From assembly GCA_002104535.1 (NCBI GenBank), contig NBOG01000012.1:38590-102589 (forward strand): 64,000 bases of DNA, written 5' to 3'. How positions within the stretch are numbered: position 1 is the stretch's first letter; each line of letters begins with the position of its first letter. Both the position numbers and the translations under genes were made by a program. Under the pieces are notes generated by a model, which saw only the letters and a list, made by a program, of their open reading frames with translations, was not told where the DNA came from and searched no databases. Shown piece after piece: positions 1 to 8,920 of the stretch. Origin of the DNA: Cognaticolwellia sediminilitoris. Its GTDB lineage: Bacteria; Pseudomonadota; Gammaproteobacteria; Enterobacterales; Alteromonadaceae.

Positions 1-1265
1 TTGAGATGTTATCCAAATTGCCGTTTAAGTCCATTAGAATTGTAACTGCTCCAGTAGGTGGTAAGAAAGAATCAAACTTCTTTACTGTTGAGAAAACATC
101 TTACGGTGCTGTATTTAACTTTCATGAAAATATAGAGATTGATAATAAGGGGCGTTTTGGAAAGGGGCTTCCATTAACACTAACTGTTGATAAAGATAAA
201 AGTTATAAAATCTACAACCGACAAGCACGCTCAGAAGAGAACTCTAAGCGTAGACTAATGCTTAAAAGGCTTATCGGTCGATTGATTCCGTTCACATACA
301 TTCCGCTACTTCGAATGCATGATGGTGTTGGGCGTTCTGATGAGCTTCTTCAGTATGAGATGCGTAGGCAGCACTTGTCAGATAGAGAAATTTCTGATGT
401 TTTAGACCCGAATATGAGGGTTTTAAAGAAGCTTCAGGAAGAGTTTTCTGGTCGGTACAGTATGGCTCAGTCCAGAATTGCTACAGCGCTAGAGTCACTG
501 AAGACCACGATTTTTGAGAAGTTGCTGTTTGAAGATGCTGGGATGAGTGAGAGTGCTGAAAAATACGCATCTAGACTCATAGCCACTAGAGACTTGAACG
601 ACACTAAGAGCGCAAAAGAAGTCATTTCCCAGATTAATGATTTGAATTTGGGAATTCCTGAATGGAAAGTCACGAAACACTTCGAGATTTGGGATGGAAT
701 GAAGGAGTTGGTATTATTAACGCTTGATGACTACAATCGGAAAGATAAAGAAACAGGTGAGTTTTCTGAAGAGAAGTTTAAAAAATACTCTCGGGCATAC
801 TACAACTTGATTGCATCCGTTCGTCAATTTAAGACATTCGATGATGTTATTGGTCTGATAGATGACGTTCAATCAAGGAAGGGGGAGTGGTTATCAAACT
901 TCAATAACTTCAAAAGAGAAGTGAATTATTTTCTTCCAAAATCTAAGTCGTTTGAGTTCAGTGGGTCGGGTCAATTTATTCTTAAAAATAATGGTAATAA
1001 ACTTGATTTAATTGACCTCTCTTCAGGTGAGAAACATATATTGGCAATATTGGGTAGGGTGTGTTTATCATCTTTTTCTGGTAGCTCTGTCTTTATAGCT
1101 GATGAACCTGAGTTATCATTGCACCTAGAATGGCAAAGGCAGATACTGCCTTCTATAAGACGTCTATCTCCAAAGACTCAAGTGATTGTTGCGACACATG
1201 CACCTGCGATTATTTCAGATGATGCTCTTAAGATAAATTTGAGGAAATGTTACAAGGATGGATAA
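1..1265 (+). CDS. ABC/AAA_15-type ATPase, C-terminal part (AriA-like), 5' end outside window
   Basis: The frame is open to the window edge and the P-loop (Walker A) is absent, so the N-terminus lies upstream. The first in-window ATG is at 6, but the true start is probably outside. The visible ~420 residues end with the head of an SMC/OLD-like ATPase: an ABC signature LSSGEKH (about residues 338-346 counting from the ATG at 6), Walker B IADEPELSLH (~365-374) and a switch histidine in VATHAPAII (~398). The middle part is helical and charged, as expected for the coiled-coil or lid insertion. Its stop overlaps the next gene by 8 bp, so the two are translationally coupled. The partner is a DUF4435/TOPRIM protein. 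An AAA_15 ATPase plus DUF4435 pair is the composition of the PARIS anti-phage system (AriA senses, AriB is the effector). Other OLD-like ATPases are possible. The ATPase call is solid; the PARIS assignment is inference. Confidence 0.75.
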   Translation, partial: EMLSKLPFKSIRIVTAPVGGKKESNFFTVEKTSYGAVFNFHENIEIDNKGRFGKGLPLTLTVDKDKSYKIYNRQARSEENSKRRLMLKRLIGRLIPFTYIPLLRMHDGVGRSDELLQYEMRRQHLSDREISDVLDPNMRVLKKLQEEFSGRYSMAQSRIATALESLKTTIFEKLLFEDAGMSESAEKYASRLIATRDLNDTKSAKEVISQINDLNLGIPEWKVTKHFEIWDGMKELVLLTLDDYNRKDKETGEFSEEKFKKYSRAYYNLIASVRQFKTFDDVIGLIDDVQSRKGEWLSNFNNFKREVNYFLPKSKSFEFSGSGQFILKNNGNKLDLIDLSSGEKHILAILGRVCLSSFSGSSVFIADEPELSLHLEWQRQILPSIRRLSPKTQVIVATHAPAIISDDALKINLRKCYKDG

Positions 1266-2097
1266 CATACCAAGCTTTACAGCCACTGAAAATTTAAACA
1301 GAGTTCTGATGGATGAAAATGCTAAGCATTTAATTGTTGAAGGACCGATGGACTTACCCATTTATTCCGAACTAATTGAGTTATTGAAAGATATACATAA
1401 CATTCAAGAACCACCGTTGGTTGTGTTTGGTGGAGGGAAGGAGAAAATTATAAAATTCCTTCAGGAAGAAGATGTGGATAATGCGAAAGTTATTTTGGAT
1501 ATGGATTTTGATAACCCTGATGATAATTTCGGCTTTGATAACATCTATTCACTAAGAAAGTATTCGATTGAAAATTATGCCTTCGATGAGTTGGTGCTTG
1601 TTAATTTGATTTCACATTTGTTGAGAGTTAACCCCGATGATGTAAGAGGTGTCTTTAATCTAGATGAGTTGCGTCAGCATTGGTTTGATTCTTTATCTAC
1701 TACAATCCCTGTTGTTTATTACTACCAAAAGATTTTTGCGGGTGAAAAGTCAAAATGGAGTAACGCATTCATTAATCGAGGTGGCTCGGATTGGAGGTTG
1801 TGCACAGAGCAACTTGAAAGGATTAGGTTGGAAATACTTGAAGAGATGACAATAACTCAAGAACAATGCGAAGAAGCGTATGCAGGGACATTCTGTGACG
1901 GAGTGTGTCCGTCAGTCGCATTCCCCGGTAAAATACTATTGGAATCACTTCATCGTTACTTGAGGGAATATTGTAATGCCCAGCGAGCAGGAGCTTATTC
2001 AACCATTAACAGTAAAAATACACTGCTACTTCAATTGATAGGGAAGCTAGTTAAGAATGATGAGTTGGAAGGTATCATCCTTAATGCTGTCGCATAG
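1258..2097 (+). CDS. DUF4435 / TOPRIM-like protein (AriB-like effector)
   Basis: This 279-residue protein has the DUF4435 pattern. An early strand carries the TOPRIM glutamate (LIVEGPMD, Glu28). A glycine-rich turn VFGGGKEK follows (~57-63), then a DxD strand ILDMDFD (Asp81, Asp83) and the diagnostic YSIENY (102-107). TOPRIM folds coordinate Mg2+ and act as nucleases or topoisomerase-type phosphotransferases. In PARIS, AriB is released by AriA when phage anti-restriction proteins are sensed and then cleaves host tRNA. The start ATG overlaps the ATPase stop by 8 bp, with GAGGAA about 11 nt upstream. A strong terminator follows 46 bp after the stop, so this ends the operon. The protein has no membrane segment or signal peptide, so it is cytoplasmic. 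It is a separate protein rather than fused to the ATPase, which argues against Gabija GajA. Confidence 0.72.
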   Translation: MDNIPSFTATENLNRVLMDENAKHLIVEGPMDLPIYSELIELLKDIHNIQEPPLVVFGGGKEKIIKFLQEEDVDNAKVILDMDFDNPDDNFGFDNIYSLRKYSIENYAFDELVLVNLISHLLRVNPDDVRGVFNLDELRQHWFDSLSTTIPVVYYYQKIFAGEKSKWSNAFINRGGSDWRLCTEQLERIRLEILEEMTITQEQCEEAYAGTFCDGVCPSVAFPGKILLESLHRYLREYCNAQRAGAYSTINSKNTLLLQLIGKLVKNDELEGIILNAVA

Positions 2098-2142
2098 ACA
2101 ACTATATTAGTGTTGACGTGATGCAACTAAGTGGTACAAAAT

Positions 2143-2170
2143 AAAAAAGACGCTAAAAAGCGTCTTTTTT
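2143..2170 (+). terminator. Rho-independent terminator of the ATPase/TOPRIM operon
   Basis: There is a 12-bp perfect stem with a 4-nt A-loop (arms 2143-2154 and 2159-2170). The right arm ends in six T. The A-tract in the left arm could let it work in both directions between these convergent genes. Confidence 0.85.
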
Positions 2171-2243
2171 ATTATCAATGTTATCAGATGGTTAAGGTCT
2201 GACATAATGTGGTGGAGCGGGGAGTGTTTCCCACTAGTTTAAT

Positions 2244-5200
2244 TTAACCAACAGCCAACTTAGCCGTCTCATGCCACAAATACGCTGGCATGGGGTGCTT
2301 TAACTTCCATGTAATATTCATTGGTTGACTGCCTTCATATTTGACAAAATCAACCGGGCCAAAATTGACAAAACCCATGGTTTTACCGTTTTCGTCTTTG
2401 GCTTGTTCACGAACAAATAAAATGAAAGTTTTGTTGTTTTCTTTTTGCTTGATATAGCCTAAACCTCGACCTGATTCTGGTTTAGCACTATTTTGTGTTT
2501 GCCAATGGAATAACGTTGGGCTCATGGCATAGTCATGGTACATGGTGGTCGCTGAAAACTGTTTTTCGTTCTTATTCAAAGTAACAAACAATAATTCTGT
2601 ATTAGCGTCAGCTATGTTTAAAACACCTTCGCGGCTTGATGACTTCCTTGAAAAAACACTATCACCAAAAGCGACAAGAATATGTTCTTTGGGATAACGA
2701 ACATGCATTTTTAGAGGCGCTAAATCGACTTTTTCATTGCCAACTTTTGGCATAGCAAACTCATTTACTTCTAGTTGTTCAATCAGTATTTTGATTACTT
2801 CGCTGAGTTCATGTTGAAGGTTTTTATCTTTAAGCGCAGCAATACTTTCTTCAAGGCTATTAAAGCCTGCTTGTTTGCCGGCTTTGTCCCAAAAGTCGTA
2901 ATGACACATTAGGGTAAACAATTGCACAGAGTTTGCTGTATCGCCTGTAAAGTTAGTTAATGGCAGCTCAAAGTTATTATCACAAAGGGCTTTAATAAAG
3001 CGTAAATAAGATATTGAAGTGCAGATCATTAATCGGTTGTTGATTGCCCGATAGTAAGCCGCATAAAGCGCCTGCTTACTTTCAGCTATGGCTTTATTTT
3101 TACTTATCGCCAGTAGGGCTTGCCAACCGCCAAATTTACCAACTTTAACTTTGTAGATATCTTCTAGGGTAATATTAGGGTTGATATGTAAGAAGTTTTT
3201 TAATGTTAAAGGTAAATGAGTAACATGTGGGAAATTGATAATTAAGTTAATTAATCGGGTTTTATTAAGTGTTGCTTGGCTGATGTTTTTTAAGATCATG
3301 GTTTGAGTTTTTTCTTGTAACTCAATACGACAACCCAAAGGCAAATGAGGAAAGCCTTGTTTAACTTCTTTTGCTATTGCTTGGTTGGTTTTACCGACTA
3401 ATGCTCTAAACTTATGTGAAAAGTCGTATTCCGGTCGCGAATTACCGACAAAATCTAATATTGTGCAGCATTCTTTGTTATCGGTTAAACGCAGTCCGCG
3501 ACCTAGTTGTTGTAAGAATATCGTCAAGCTTTCTGTTGGGCGTAAAAACAGTAAAGTATCTAGCTCTGGAATATCGACACCTTCATTAAAAATATCGACC
3601 ACAAACAGCACGTTTATTTGTTTTGATTTAAGTCGTTGCTGCATGACTTCACGATCTTTACTGTTATCGCTAGTTAGCACGCCACAGGCTATATTTTTCA
3701 GAGTGAACTTTGCTGCCATAAATTTTGCGTGTTCTTTACTGACACAAAATGCCAATGCGCGCATTTCAGAAATATCAGTAACAATTTCATCTAAGCTTTG
3801 TAGTATTCGCAAAACACGTTGGTCATTATAAGTATAAAGGTTGGTTAATTCAGCAATATCATAACGGCCTTTAGACCATTTTACTTTGGTCAGATCAGTA
3901 TCGTCATCTATGGCAAAGTATTGAAAGGGAGAAAGATGACGTTGGTTTATCGCTTCAGGTAAGCGTATTTCAGCGGCAATAACATGGCAAAAGTCGCTAA
4001 GAATATCAGTGCCATCGTGACGCTCTGGTGTCGCGGTTAATCCTAATAGTATTTTCGGGCTAAAGTGTTTTAATACTTCGCGGTAGCTTTTAGCTGCAAT
4101 ATGATGAACTTCGTCAATAACAATATAATCAAAGTAATCTTCACTTAACACTAAAGTGTCAATTGGGTTGCTCATTTGTGAGTTTAAGCTTTGAATAGAA
4201 GCAAAAAGGTGGTGATATTTGCTTGGTTTGTTATTGCCGACCCATAATTCGCCAAAATTACTGTTTTTTAATACGCCACGATATGCGCCTTGTGCCTGCT
4301 TTAAAATTTCTTCTCTATGGGCAATAAATAAGAATTTTGCTTCAGGATTTTTATCGTAAAAACGGGCAAAGTCGAAAGCTGAAATAATGGTTTTACCCGT
4401 GCCTGTGGCAGCTACGACTAAGTTGCGATAACGATTATGTAAATCACGCTCTACTTGAAGTTTTTCTAGTATAGTTTGCTGATGAGAATGCGGTTTTATA
4501 TCGAAATAAAAGCTCGGCGCTGTATTGTTAAAACTGCCTTTTGCTTCTTGCAGGGCGTTATGCAGCTTTTCTTTACTCTCTGCTTTGCCATCAAAGTGTT
4601 CAAAATCAGGTGACTCCCAATAGGTTTCAAAGGTACTGAGCGACTTTTCAATAATGTGTGGAATTTCTTGTGAGGTGATTTTTAAATTCCACTCTAAACC
4701 ACTGGTTAATGCTGAATGCGATAAATTAGAAGAGCCAATATAGCCAGTATGGAAGCCTGTATTTCTCATAAATAAATAAGACTTAGCGTGCAACCTTTCA
4801 CGGTTAGTATTGTAACTGAGCTTTACTTCGGTGTTAGGTAATGAGGCTAAGAACTCAACGGCCTTGGCATCGGTCGCGCCCATGTAAGACGTGGTGATTA
4901 TTTTTAACTGCTTGCCACTTCGGGTAAATGCTTCTAACTCGTTTTTAAATATTCGAATGCCAGCCCACTTGATAAATGACACTAACCAATAAATTTTATC
5001 AGATGATTGGATTTCTCTTTTGATCTCAGTCTCTAGTGATATACCAACATTACTGCCACAAAATAACTCACTTTGACTTAGCCCAGTAATAGGCATTATT
5101 GATTCAACGTACTTGGGTAGGTCTGCTGCAATAGGGTTGGATTTATCAAAAAGAGCGGTAAGAATTTTACCTTGGCTGTCTAACAGGTTTTCACTGATCA

Positions 5201-5453
5201 GTTCTTCATCGCGAATATGCTGGCTAAGCCATTGCACGATTGTATTGGCGAGTTTTATTTGCTCATGGATTCTACTGTCACCGTTGGGTACAGCGTCCAT
5301 GGCAATTTCAATAATTCGCGTTAAGAATCGTGATAATAAGGTTGCAGCCTCGCCAGCTTCCAATGACCGTTCGCCAACATAGAAGGCGTCGCGATCTAAA
5401 TTTTGCTCAACCAACTGTGTTATTAACTGTTCGTAAATACCTGTTTGAGACAT
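2244..5453 (-). CDS. PLD-nuclease / SF2 helicase / DUF3427 protein
   Basis: This large (about 1070 aa) soluble protein has three parts. Residues ~130-270 form a phospholipase-D-like nuclease unit with HxK (RLHAKSYLF, ~H222/K224) and GSSN (~240). Residues ~320-700 form a superfamily-2 helicase: ATGTGKT Walker A (~349-355), IDEVHH motif II (~447-451), LTATPERHDG motif III (~472-481), and FNEGVDIP plus QQLGRGLR of the C-terminal RecA domain. The remainder is a DUF3427-type region ending near the stop. This order is typical of DUF3427 helicases, some found in defence islands. One start candidate is the ATG at 5459, but AAGGA abuts it with no spacing. The ATG two codons later (5453) has ideal spacing and is chosen. 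It lies 76 bp downstream of the NERD gene on the same strand, so an operon is likely. The DNA-processing role is established for the families; phage defence is inference. Confidence 0.85.
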   Translation of the reverse strand: MSQTGIYEQLITQLVEQNLDRDAFYVGERSLEAGEAATLLSRFLTRIIEIAMDAVPNGDSRIHEQIKLANTIVQWLSQHIRDEELISENLLDSQGKILTALFDKSNPIAADLPKYVESIMPITGLSQSELFCGSNVGISLETEIKREIQSSDKIYWLVSFIKWAGIRIFKNELEAFTRSGKQLKIITTSYMGATDAKAVEFLASLPNTEVKLSYNTNRERLHAKSYLFMRNTGFHTGYIGSSNLSHSALTSGLEWNLKITSQEIPHIIEKSLSTFETYWESPDFEHFDGKAESKEKLHNALQEAKGSFNNTAPSFYFDIKPHSHQQTILEKLQVERDLHNRYRNLVVAATGTGKTIISAFDFARFYDKNPEAKFLFIAHREEILKQAQGAYRGVLKNSNFGELWVGNNKPSKYHHLFASIQSLNSQMSNPIDTLVLSEDYFDYIVIDEVHHIAAKSYREVLKHFSPKILLGLTATPERHDGTDILSDFCHVIAAEIRLPEAINQRHLSPFQYFAIDDDTDLTKVKWSKGRYDIAELTNLYTYNDQRVLRILQSLDEIVTDISEMRALAFCVSKEHAKFMAAKFTLKNIACGVLTSDNSKDREVMQQRLKSKQINVLFVVDIFNEGVDIPELDTLLFLRPTESLTIFLQQLGRGLRLTDNKECCTILDFVGNSRPEYDFSHKFRALVGKTNQAIAKEVKQGFPHLPLGCRIELQEKTQTMILKNISQATLNKTRLINLIINFPHVTHLPLTLKNFLHINPNITLEDIYKVKVGKFGGWQALLAISKNKAIAESKQALYAAYYRAINNRLMICTSISYLRFIKALCDNNFELPLTNFTGDTANSVQLFTLMCHYDFWDKAGKQAGFNSLEESIAALKDKNLQHELSEVIKILIEQLEVNEFAMPKVGNEKVDLAPLKMHVRYPKEHILVAFGDSVFSRKSSSREGVLNIADANTELLFVTLNKNEKQFSATTMYHDYAMSPTLFHWQTQNSAKPESGRGLGYIKQKENNKTFILFVREQAKDENGKTMGFVNFGPVDFVKYEGSQPMNITWKLKHPMPAYLWHETAKLAVG

Positions 5454-5529
5454 CAACATTCCTTATTGTGTTAAGCACCTGATATAACGATTCATATAAC
5501 TATTTAGCTAATCATCATAACGTAAATCT

Positions 5530-6465
5530 TTATTGGATTAATACTGCTGAACTTTCGCAGTCACAGCATTGTAGCGTGTAAGTTGTTTGTTTTTTCGAAA
5601 CCTTAGTGTTCTTACTTGTACAGGTCATACATGGTGTTTTTAATGGCGTATTAGTGTCGCATTTGTTGCATTTAATAAAATAGCCATAGCGTCCACTTTT
5701 CACTAAGTAATCTGATTTTTCATGACAGTTTTTACACGCTATTGAGACTGGTACTGAGTTACTAGCATTTACATATGGCTTTAAAGGCTCTGTAATATTT
5801 TCAGGGCTTGGGGCTGTTTGTTTTACCTGAGACATTAAAAATGAAGTAATTGATAACAGTTCGTCATCACTAAAGTCTGGTCTAGTTTCGAAGGGGTTTA
5901 ACTTTTTCGCAACAGAGTCTTTTAATTTCATAATATCTTTGAGCTTATCTACTAAAAACTCTGTTTTAACTGGATATTTTGAAACATTTTTTGGCATGGT
6001 TTCACGGTCAATGATCGCATGGCTTGATATTGCACAGACATTATCCCAACAACGCATGCCAAATGTTTGCTGTTTAATACCGAGTAACTTATTGAGGATG
6101 ATTCCTCTATTTTCGTATAGTAATTCTCTTAGTAATTTTTGCTGTAGTTCAACTTGCTTAATAGGTGAAGGCATTCCTGACCATTGGCTACCTAAGCTGC
6201 GAGTCCATTCTTCAAAATCATTAACCTTTACATTACCTTTGATACTTTTAGATTCAACTAATACAAAGCCATAAGGATAAATAATCAGGTGATCTATTTG
6301 AGCGGTTTCATCGTTATGGGAAAATTTAAAGTCGTTAATGACAAATACTTTTTTATGATCTTTAAAAGCACGTCTTAAGAAAAAGGCAACATCTTGTTCT
6401 TGTTTTTGACCCGCTTTAGCGGTTGGGGATACCGCATTTATAATTTCTTTGTCCTTTAGAATCAT
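5530..6465 (-). CDS. NERD-domain protein with C-terminal zinc ribbons
   Basis: The N-terminal ~130 residues match the nuclease-related domain (NERD): QIDHLIIYPYGFVLVESKS followed by GNVKV resembles the D...(E/Q)xK core of restriction-endonuclease-like folds. The C-terminal ~80 residues hold CxxC pairs (CKNC, CNKC, CMTC, CCDC), a pair of zinc-ribbon-like units related to topoisomerase zinc fingers, expected to bind nucleic acid. It is 311 aa with no signal peptide or membrane segment. The start ATG has GGAAG about 9 nt upstream. It lies just upstream of the PLD/helicase gene, so a nuclease-like protein and a nuclease-helicase are probably co-expressed. The NERD call rests on visible motifs; catalytic activity is not certain because NERD proteins are poorly characterised. 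Confidence 0.75.
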   Translation of the reverse strand: MILKDKEIINAVSPTAKAGQKQEQDVAFFLRRAFKDHKKVFVINDFKFSHNDETAQIDHLIIYPYGFVLVESKSIKGNVKVNDFEEWTRSLGSQWSGMPSPIKQVELQQKLLRELLYENRGIILNKLLGIKQQTFGMRCWDNVCAISSHAIIDRETMPKNVSKYPVKTEFLVDKLKDIMKLKDSVAKKLNPFETRPDFSDDELLSITSFLMSQVKQTAPSPENITEPLKPYVNASNSVPVSIACKNCHEKSDYLVKSGRYGYFIKCNKCDTNTPLKTPCMTCTSKNTKVSKKQTTYTLQCCDCESSAVLIQ

Positions 6466-6910
6466 ACTATTGATCTTCCATATCCAATTAAGACTATAAG
6501 TAAGATATTAACCTAACACTATTATAACGTTAAGTATTTTGTTGTTAATGTTTGTTAAGTTGAGGGAGGACTTAAAACAACGTTAATCTGGCATTACTAA
6601 TCACTTTGCCAACCAAAGCAAAAACATCGGTGGTTCGCTTCTACTCTTAATATTTACTTTTTATTTTAACTATCTAGTACAGGCTAGGTTGGTGTTTGAA
6701 TAAGAAAAACTAAATATTATCAAAGCAGCGGTTAAGTAAATCAAAGGTGGTGCTTTTATAGCGCCACTTTTTTGTTTTAAAACCCCTGTGTTGTTAGCGT
6801 GATTATTACTGACGTTATCGGCTATTTTGTGTCGCTTTTGGTTGTAGCTAGGTTTTAGACGTGTAAAATACCGACATTATTTTTTCTGCTTTTATTTATA
6901 CACTCTATTT
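6466..6910. other. Intergenic region upstream of miaE
   Basis: No convincing coding sequence is present. It contains the 5' sides of the minus-strand NERD gene and the plus-strand miaE, plus an orphan terminator-like hairpin at 6743-6773. No clear sigma-70 boxes could be singled out in this AT-rich stretch. Confidence 0.6.
6743..6773 (+). terminator. Orphan terminator-like hairpin upstream of miaE
   Basis: Arms GTGGTGCT (6747-6754) and AGCGCCAC (6760-6767) have a 5-nt loop, and A/T flanks extend the stem into a six-T run. It is oriented for plus-strand transcription, yet no plus-strand gene precedes it, so it could end a small RNA or attenuate the miaE leader. Confidence 0.6.
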
Positions 6911-7483
6911 ATGTTCGAATTAAAATATCAAACACCTAAAGCTTGGGCTGATGTCGTATTAAACGACTTTGACACCTTTTTAACTGATCACGCTGCGGCA
7001 GAGAAAAAAGCCTCTGGTATGGCGATGTCGATGATCTCTCATTATCCTGATCGTAAATCTGTGGTTAAAGCCATGGCCGATTTAGCCATTGAAGAACTGA
7101 TTCATTTTAAACAGGTATTAAAGTTAATTTATGCCCGAGGCGGCCAATTAGGCGCTGATGAAAAAGACCCTTACATTAACCAAGTGAGAAAGGTTTTTAG
7201 AAATGGCAGTGACGTGTTTTTTATGGACCGTTTGATTGTTGCTGGTGTTATTGAAGCACGCGGCCACGAGCGTTTTTCATTAATCGCAGAAGCGTTGCCA
7301 CCAGGTAAAGACAAAGACTTCTACCAAAGCATTGCTAAATCAGAAGAGAAACATAAAAACTTGTTTATTGAATTAGCCTATGAATACTTCCCTAAAGATG
7401 AAGTTGATCAACGCCTTGATGAAGTATTAGACATTGAAGCTGATATTTGTGCGGCTTTACCGTTTAGAGCGGCATTACATTAA
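6911..7483 (+). CDS. miaE: tRNA-(ms2io6A)-hydroxylase MiaE
   Basis: MiaE is a non-haem diiron monooxygenase that hydroxylates the isopentenyl group of ms2i6A37 in tRNAs reading UNN codons, the last step after MiaA and MiaB. The protein is 190 aa, close to the family length. Diiron ligand motifs are visible: AAEKKAS (~Glu31), EELIHF (E62xxH65), IEARGHERF (~Glu115, H119) and SEEKHKN (E145xxH148). The ferritin-like helical character fits. The ATG at 6911 gives the usual family N-terminus, although no good Shine-Dalgarno sequence precedes it. The following glycosyltransferase-like gene starts 63 bp later on the same strand and may be co-transcribed. miaA and miaB are not in the window. Confidence 0.93.
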   Translation: MFELKYQTPKAWADVVLNDFDTFLTDHAAAEKKASGMAMSMISHYPDRKSVVKAMADLAIEELIHFKQVLKLIYARGGQLGADEKDPYINQVRKVFRNGSDVFFMDRLIVAGVIEARGHERFSLIAEALPPGKDKDFYQSIAKSEEKHKNLFIELAYEYFPKDEVDQRLDEVLDIEADICAALPFRAALH

Positions 7484-7546
7484 TCAGAGCATTAATCAGA
7501 GCTAATCTAAACCTACTTATATTTGGGCTAATTAACAGGAAGCTAC

Positions 7547-8860
7547 ATGGCTAATGATAACGCTGCGCGCGATAAAACCTGTGTTAAATACTTAGCCCAT
7601 TATGCTGAGCCAGAAGCGCAATTTTTGGCGTCGTTTCCTGCCCAATATAACTATCAGCATGTACTGGTTATTCCCGCTTTTCAGGAAACTGCAGCGTTTA
7701 TTCAGCGCTTTGCCAATTCGGTGTTAGCTAAGCAACAATGTTTACTCATTGTGGTAGTTAATCAGCCTGACAGCGACTTTGGCCGTGAACACCAGCAAGC
7801 ACAAAGCGATTTAGCAGATTATATTAGCGGGCAAGGTCAGCTACTTTGGCAAGATGAAAACCTACGTTTAATCGATTTAGCGCTCTCAAGTGATGGTGGC
7901 GATAATAAAACTGCAATCGATTCAGGCGCTGTAAGTGATAGCAATTCTGCCATTTTATTGGTTGATCGTTTCACCAAACCTATTCCCGCAGACCAAGGGG
8001 TAGGGCTTGCTAGAAAAATTGGCGCTGATTTAGCCGTTAATTTATTTATTACCGGTAATATAAGTTCCCGCTGGATCCACTCATCAGACGCTGACGCTTA
8101 TTTGCCGAATAATTACTTTACTGCCCATGCTGATCAAAGCACTTCGCTAAACCGTTCATTAAATTCTGCAGTAGCAACGTGTTGTAATTTTTATCATCAC
8201 GCCGAGCAGCAAGATATTCATCAAGCGAATTTACGTTATGAAAATGCTTTGCGTTATTACGTGGCAGGTTTGGCCTATGCAAAATCGCCTTATGCTTATT
8301 TTACCATCGGCAGTATTTTATCGTTTGATATGTTGGCGTATTGCCAAGCGCGCGGCTTTCCAAAACGCAGCGCAGGTGAAGACTTTTATCTGTTAAATAA
8401 GTTGGCTAAATTAGGTGATGTGGCTTATTTGTCTGATGTAATAATTAAGCTTGATGCTAGGCCGTCACAACGTGTGCCTTTTGGTACTGGCCCTGCAGTG
8501 CAAAACATTATGAACCTTGCTGAGCAACAACAAGACTACCTTTATTATAATCCCGGTATTTTCGTTGAATTAAAGCAGTGTATTTCGGCATTTGAAAGCT
8601 TATGGCAACACTGCTTGCAACCACAGCTTTGGCTGGAAATGTTATCTGAGCCGACCCAACAAGCGTTAGTGAGTATTGGCTTGTTAAGTTTTGTTACTAA
8701 GCAACAGTCGGCTAAACAAGCCCAGTTTGATAAGCAATTAACTGTGTGGTTTGACAGCTTTAAAACCTTGAAGTTTATTCATGCGCTGCGCGATTTAGGC
8801 TTTGACAGTATACTGCTTGAGCAAGCAATTACTGACGCGCCATTTAGCTTGCTGCGTTAG
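7547..8860 (+). CDS. Glycosyltransferase family 2-like protein (GT-A fold)
   Basis: This 437-residue soluble protein resembles GT2-type transferases. It has an N-terminal nucleotide-sugar-like strand (VLVIPAFQET, ~36-45) and a central SSDADAY (~179-185), where DxD is the expected metal/UDP-sugar motif. A probable acceptor-side region carries AGEDFYLLNKL (~281-291), resembling the ED motif of GT2 enzymes. There is no signal peptide or transmembrane helix. A good AGGAAG precedes the ATG. It follows miaE by 63 bp. Donor and acceptor cannot be predicted. The family assignment comes from these motifs and is moderately secure. Confidence 0.6.
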   Translation: MANDNAARDKTCVKYLAHYAEPEAQFLASFPAQYNYQHVLVIPAFQETAAFIQRFANSVLAKQQCLLIVVVNQPDSDFGREHQQAQSDLADYISGQGQLLWQDENLRLIDLALSSDGGDNKTAIDSGAVSDSNSAILLVDRFTKPIPADQGVGLARKIGADLAVNLFITGNISSRWIHSSDADAYLPNNYFTAHADQSTSLNRSLNSAVATCCNFYHHAEQQDIHQANLRYENALRYYVAGLAYAKSPYAYFTIGSILSFDMLAYCQARGFPKRSAGEDFYLLNKLAKLGDVAYLSDVIIKLDARPSQRVPFGTGPAVQNIMNLAEQQQDYLYYNPGIFVELKQCISAFESLWQHCLQPQLWLEMLSEPTQQALVSIGLLSFVTKQQSAKQAQFDKQLTVWFDSFKTLKFIHALRDLGFDSILLEQAITDAPFSLLR

Positions 8861-8920
8861 TTATGGTTAACTTACTTGGCTAACTCTCTGGCTAATTCTC
8901 TAGTTTAGTTAAAGAGTAAG

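Noticed and set aside
1..2097. Gabija (GajA/GajB) as an alternative for the ATPase/TOPRIM pair
   Set aside because: GajA has ATPase and TOPRIM in one protein with a UvrD-like GajB partner; here TOPRIM is separate, carries DUF4435 motifs, and no helicase partner of that type follows.
3385..3831. 148-residue plus-strand ORF within the helicase gene
   Set aside because: Entirely antisense to the conserved helicase C-terminal domain, with no recognisable domain and low-complexity composition.
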